This document shows, piece by piece, positions 58,896-64,000 of a DNA stretch of 64,000 nucleotides. The position numbers and the translations under genes were made by a program. The DNA lies in assembly GCA_022695795.1 (NCBI GenBank), contig MU404068.1, positions 124,001-188,000 on the forward strand, in the 5' to 3' direction. Each line of letters begins with the position of its first letter. Position 1 is the stretch's first letter. A model generated the notes under the pieces. That model searched no databases, was not told the origin of the DNA, and worked only from the letters and a program-made list of their open reading frames with translations. This stretch comes from Biscogniauxia marginata. Lineage: Eukaryota > Ascomycota > Sordariomycetes > Xylariales > Xylariaceae.

Positions 58896-61300
58896 AAGCC
58901 TAACATCCACTTTGTAACACTCTTTCAGCACTATTCCACATAGCACGGCGTTATTTTGCCATATCAGGAGCTCATCGCATGCAAATTTGTTTTATTACGG
59001 TGAGATAGTGAAATTGCTCTAGTGTACATTGTATGGTAGAATAAATTTACCAAAGAAAAAAATAAATAAAGCATTCTGTATGATCACGCTTACCATCTCG
59101 CTTCTCCCCGAGCCTGGTTTCTCGTCATCTTCCCCGGCCCTTTGCCACAATCGTCTCGGAGGAGCGTTGGACTAGCCAAGACTGGCTCCATGGAGATTAT
59201 TGCAGGTGTCTCAAACAGCATAAAACGTTACTCGTGTGGCCTGTCCCTCCATCTCATCGGATTCACCAGGATGGAAGTACCAGATCGCTGTGCCACCCTG
59301 ACACGACAGTACCGTGTCTCCCCTTCCCCTCCCAAATCGTCTTCTTCGCGCCGGAAGAAGCGAGTGGGCGTTGCTTGCTGCCCAACTAAACTAGCAAACC
59401 CCGGGATCTGAGCTCAATCACTGGATCGCCTTATTCCAGGTACATAGCTTAGCTTGGCAACCCGCGAACCAGAAACTTGGAGAGGCCGCACGAGCCATTA
59501 TGATGAATATATGTTCCGTGTGAGACACAAATGCCTTTTCTTGCTTTCTTGTGACCGTCCCGTGCTACAGTACTAGGTACCTATTCGCTTGGAAGACTAA
59601 GGAGTCGACGGGCCGGCCTTGACGGTGTCTGACCGGCCGATTGCTAGGTAATACTTGACTACCGGTCGGTCGGTCTGAGCGCCACACGAGCGAGCCCTAA
59701 CCCAAGACACGCAAGTTGCAAGTCTTACCGAGAGGAGCATATGGGAAATAGGCAGGCAGGCTCTTGTCTCTGACATGTCCATCCTGACATGCCCATCTGC
59801 GATGCGCGCTTGTTATCTTCCGACGCCATTGCCCGTTTCCGTTCACCCCAGACGTTATCCTTCGCGGGAGGCCTGCAAGAGCCCGCCCGCCCGCTCGTCT
59901 GTCTCATCAACTGTAACCACTCCCCCTCACACCTGTCTTCTCTAGACGCGTGTGTTTTGTCTCCAAATGAGGGGGACAGCGACATTGGTGATAAAACACA
60001 GGCTACATACTAAGCTCCAGCTATGAACATAAAAAATAATGGCTAGAGGCTTTTACAATAGCACTCTCGAGGGAGTCGCGCTGGTTATCCCTATCCTAAG
60101 CAATGATAATAACCAGAACGCTAGTCCTTTGGGTGCCTCAAATCTCAAGAGGGCATGATATGATTCGGTCGCACTTCTACCTTGAGGTCGCGCGCCAGAC
60201 TAGCAGTTAATCGTATCAACATATCATGCGAGTATGACTTCATAACCAAGACAAACAATAACATACAACTTATAACGAAGCCACAGGCTGTATGTTATAT
60301 CTAGTTGAACGCCACCAGGCGCAGGCTGCATATCCATGCCAGCCAATGCTAGATGCCGCCGGCGTGATCGTATCAATTCAGCTAGTTAGCTAGCTCAGGG
60401 TGAGCTGTCGTCAGAAGGTCAGACGTCAGGCCAGTTTGAGGGTGAGGTGAGGTCAGGTCCCGAGACATTTCGTTTAATTATTCCTACCTGCCTACCCGGC
60501 GTGACGAGAAGGCGAGGACAAGCAAAGCAAGGGAGAAGCCAAAAAAGAAAAAGAAATCCCCGACAGGCACGATGGAAACTCCCAAGTTCCCCCCGAAAAA
60601 GTCAAGCGAGCATTTTTTTATACCCGTATTACCACACAACCCCCGGCGCCGCCTATTCACTCGACTCGATTGGTCTTCTCGCCATCCTTCCATCCCATCC
60701 CCCCTGTTTCCTCCTCCGCCTTGGGATGCTGTGGTATCCCAGGACTATGTGGGCGTACGCCGTATGCATTGTGTGAGTGTGAGATAATGAAGAAGCAAGA
60801 TAAAAGATAAAAATAAAAATAGGAGATATTATCACTCTTAGGAAATGGCGCTAGCTACCACCTCGCAACGGCCGTAAGTGATCAAAAGGGGATTAAAGAA
60901 GGAAACGCAGAGAAGACGAACTACGCGGGCGGGGGGCGGCAGATGTAAAATCTTGAGATTCTTAAAAAATAAAATAAAAAGGGTTAGTGGGAGGACAAAG
61001 AAGAAAAAACAAAATAAAAAGAAGAAGTTGATGAATAAGAAAAAGGGAAATCGGGGAAAGGAAGAAAAGGAAAAAGGAACGAGTGATGCCAAACTCGCGG
61101 CTACCGACCAGCTGGAATGGCCCGCTGGCTGGCTGCTTAGCCGACGGTCACACATGGTACAGAGGGAAGAAGATTGTATCTACATACCCTTTTTCTCGTC
61201 TTCTCTTGTTTCCCTTGAGGCTTAAGGTCACCACTGCCTTGAGGCGGGGATGGGCGAGAGAGGGGAGAGGAGGGGAAGGGGGGAAATAGTATTTGGGGAC

Positions 61301-61329
61301 TCTCTATCTCTATCTCTATCTCTATCTAT
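61301..61329. repeat. CTCTAT hexanucleotide microsatellite
   Basis: About four to five tandem TCTATC units in the gene-free right end. Confidence 0.9.
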
Positions 61330-61429
61330 ACTCGCCCGTAATTACATATAGCTTTAAATATATATATATATACCTATATCTTTTCTTTACTAACTTATAT
61401 ATCCTCCGTCTATACGATGTTTACGAGCG

Positions 61430-61432
<3 letters not shown>

Positions 61433-61463
<31 letters not shown>

Positions 61464-61465
61464 TG
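61433..61465. repeat. TATG tetranucleotide microsatellite
   Basis: About eight TATG units. They give a spurious Tyr/Val/Cys/Met-type repeat in open frames. Confidence 0.9.
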
Positions 61466-64000
61466 CAAAAAGGAAGGGGAGAAGGGAGAAGGGAGAGGGG
61501 AAACATACGTTCTGAACTTTGCGTATGCCCTTTTCTTACAACTTGCTTGCTTGCCCTCCCAGCCTATCCTGTCCCGTTCCGCCTCCTGAGACATACAGCG
61601 TACAGCATACAAAGAACGAAAAAAAACCCACCACTACCACTACCACTACCATTACCACCACAGCCGCTGCCACGACGTATGTAATGTATGTATGTTACAG
61701 TGCCCCATCTACGAGGAGACGCAAGATTCGCGTTGATAGGCGACGGGATATCTTTGTACACGTCGTCATGGGGGGAGGGGGGGGAAGGAGGGTTCCTATT
61801 TTGTGTGTTTTATTTCTATTTGTTTAAACCCTTTTTTTTTTTCGCTTTGTATTGTTTGTATATGTGTATGTATAAAAACTAACTATTTTGCCTTATCATA
61901 CGGGAGCGGGGAGGGGGGGGGGAAACGCGCGTGGATTGAAGTCGGAGAAGTCGGAGTCGAGGTCGAATCGAGTCGAGTATAGCGCGTGTCGCGATGGCAT
62001 ACTCGTTATATGCGTGATCTTTTTGGGGGGGGTTGTTTTTTCTGGTATAGATTAACTAGTTCATCTTAAATGTCTCGCCTTTTCTTTCTAGTAAGTGACT
62101 CTATACAAATCGGACAAGCCTCGACTTACCTTTTTCTGTCTCTCCCTCTCTCTGGTATTTTCTCGGGGTTGTGTAGTTTGTATATATGTAGGTATGTACG
62201 TACGTATATGTACGAATGTAGGCGCGTGTTGTGTACATGATGTACGTACGCCTACATTGTGTGTATGTGTATGTGTATGTACTGCGCGCCGTTTCAGATT
62301 GGGGGAACACCTAAGTCTTTATCCCCCGGACAGACAGAGGCAGAGGCAGACATAATATCTAGTTAATAGTCGTTAAATGCAACTCGATACTCGCGAGCAT
62401 ATAATTCAACGCTATCTGAGTTTATAGTGCCTATATAGGTATAGCACTTTCTTGTCTTCCATGCCCCCCATGTAAATCGAGCGCTAGGCCCTATATCCCC
62501 CGAACCTCTACGAGGAAGAATGCAAACTTGAGAGCTTAAAGATGGATAGAAAGTATGTATACCCTTTAGTAACTTTCTACTATCACTACTCCTTCTAACA
62601 GTAACGGACGAAATTCACCTTACTAGGCTACCTGTATATTCCTAGACGTACGTCAGGCTGGCATTCTTCTTCATACCTATACCCCTTTGGGTATCATATC
62701 CTAACCGAGGTAGGTAGCGGGATGAACGGGAGACTCAGACAGAAAAGAAAAGGAAGGAAAAAAGGCAAACAAGGGAATAAGAGAAATTCTCCTATGCCCG
62801 TTCCCTTTTTGCCTACGATACCCGTTCGCAAATCGTAGATGTGCCGTGATACAGTAAACTAGTACTTGTTCTCTACTCTGTTTTCCTCTTTCTGCTTAAC
62901 CTTTCCCCCTCCTCCCCCTCCCCCTTTTTTTTTTGTTTTCCTTTCTACCTCTATTACGATCCCAATAGGTCACAATGATTTTACAATCTCCCCTCGTATT
63001 AAACCACTCTTGGGCCTAGTAGCAAAAAATAATAATAAAAAATTAACAACAACAAACCTAACTGTTTTATACTCAACTGCCCTTTCTGGTGATTTATAGC
63101 TATTTTGATAATCACAGAATACTTGCTACTAACACCTCGATACAGTAAAGCGGTCGGGCGCTTGCAGCTTTAGGTTTTTTGTTTTATTTTGCAAATCCGC
63201 TATCTCTCGTCTACCCTGGGAATCACACAGCATATTACTCCCTGCCGCCCCAAATACCCCTGCTACATATGTAAACTTCTTGTCCTACCCCACGCACATA
63301 TCCCATCGCCGACGGCCTCCCCTCCTCCTCCTACTCTTTCTGCGGAGGACCCCTTCTTTCTTCCGAATTCGTAATGTGCGTTGCATCTGTTGGCCTATCC
63401 CGTGCGATTTTGGGGAAGGGAAGCTCGGAGTGGGGTATTCCTTTTTATTTTTTCTTTCTTTTTGTTTGGGGGCGGAAATATGGCGAACGTCGACATGGTG
63501 GGAAAGTTTGTATTTATATACTTGCTGATAGACGATTTCTTAATAGATGTTTGCGTACGTACATACAATATTGACTTAGCTTAGTCGCTTGTAGGGCTCC
63601 TCTCTCTCCCTCTCTCTCTTGGCTGGCTGTGGATGGGCTGTTTTGCAATGTATATGAGACAATGATGCTCTAAAGTATAAATCGGGTTTGTGCCGTGTGA
63701 TTTTGATCGGTATTGAGAGGAACCGTTGTAACGCGTCGTGATTGAATTCGCGATATTTTCTATGTAGACAAGGCTGTGAGCATTATTTACAGACGAATGG
63801 GAGTTCTAAAGGAGAAATAATCTTTATGTGAAAATTAGTCTACTTATCTTGCTATTACGCCTATACTCCTGGTGTATACGATATATAAAAAAGAGACATA
63901 GTGATATATCTCCAACCTCATGCATTCGTAACTTCGATTTTCCGCAGTATCATATCATGACGATGTTAGACAAAAAAAAAGAAAAAAAAAGCACTCCACA

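Larger units (their letters stand above)
58896..64000. other. 5.1 kb gene-free right end
   Basis: Beyond the Lon 3' flank I see no supportable gene. The stretch from about 60450 is dominated by purine/pyrimidine runs, homopolymers (G and T tracts near 61770, 61831, 61912, 62025), and microsatellites (CTCTAT near 61301-61329, TATG at 61433-61465, TACG/TATG-like near 62180-62280). All open frames are short and interrupted by simple sequence. This resembles a long regulatory or untranslated flank of a gene lying beyond the window. Confidence 0.55.

Overview
This 64 kb window comes from a filamentous ascomycete (Pezizomycotina, probably Sordariomycetes). The evidence is short introns (about 48-180 nt) with CTAAC/CTAAT/CTGAC branch sites, single-copy fungal housekeeping genes on both strands, pyrimidine-rich leaders, and multi-kilobase gene-free stretches. 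I see no transposon, CRISPR array, rRNA, tRNA or secondary-metabolite core gene. Sixteen protein-coding genes can be supported, nearly all with internal introns; I reconstructed exon joins by hand and checked the reading phase across each join.

Layout. 1-3484 (-): URB1/NPA1, cut off by the window edge. 4051-4615 (+): DIB1/DIM1 (U5 snRNP). 5860-13939 (-): TAO3/PAG1, a 2571-residue Furry-like morphogenesis protein with a 4-nt first coding exon. 17193-19495 (+): NADPH-cytochrome P450 reductase. 25102-27201 (+): two-RRM RBMS/MSSP-like protein behind a roughly 2 kb pyrimidine-rich leader. 27790-29262 (-) and 30003-32899 (+): head-to-head RIO2 kinase and RPN1 proteasome subunit. 33547-36670 (-) and 37040-37840 (+): head-to-head DBP10 helicase and SPF31/DNAJC8 J-protein. 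38474-40504 (-) and 41243-43504 (+): head-to-head SYO1 symportin and a type II membrane putative glycosyltransferase. 43922-45078 (-): DUF202 membrane protein. 46569-48717 (+): MATE transporter. 49416-50281 (+): IPP isomerase. 52110-53168 (+): GNAT acetyltransferase. 54051-55006 (-) and 55952-58895 (+): head-to-head RFA2 (RPA32) and peroxisomal Lon protease. 58896-64000 has no gene I can support.

Functionally the window is housekeeping. Four genes serve ribosome assembly (URB1, RIO2, DBP10, SYO1), two are spliceosomal (DIB1, SPF31), two concern protein quality control (RPN1, peroxisomal Lon), and two feed sterol/isoprenoid metabolism (CPR, IDI1). Most belong to divergent pairs with shared promoters, and one such promoter carries three CGATAAG copies within 46 bp.

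The points most worth a second look concern gene structure: two GC-AG introns with nearly identical donors (RPN1, SPF31); coding micro-exons of 4 and 7 nt (TAO3, RFA2); several introns whose retention stays in frame or swaps a functionally critical C-terminus (CPR aromatic tail, Lon PTS1, RPN1 tail, an RRM linker insert); a DEVD in place of DEAD in DBP10; and sharply bounded patches of strong GC-ending codon use. I did not find a convincing undescribed multi-gene system.
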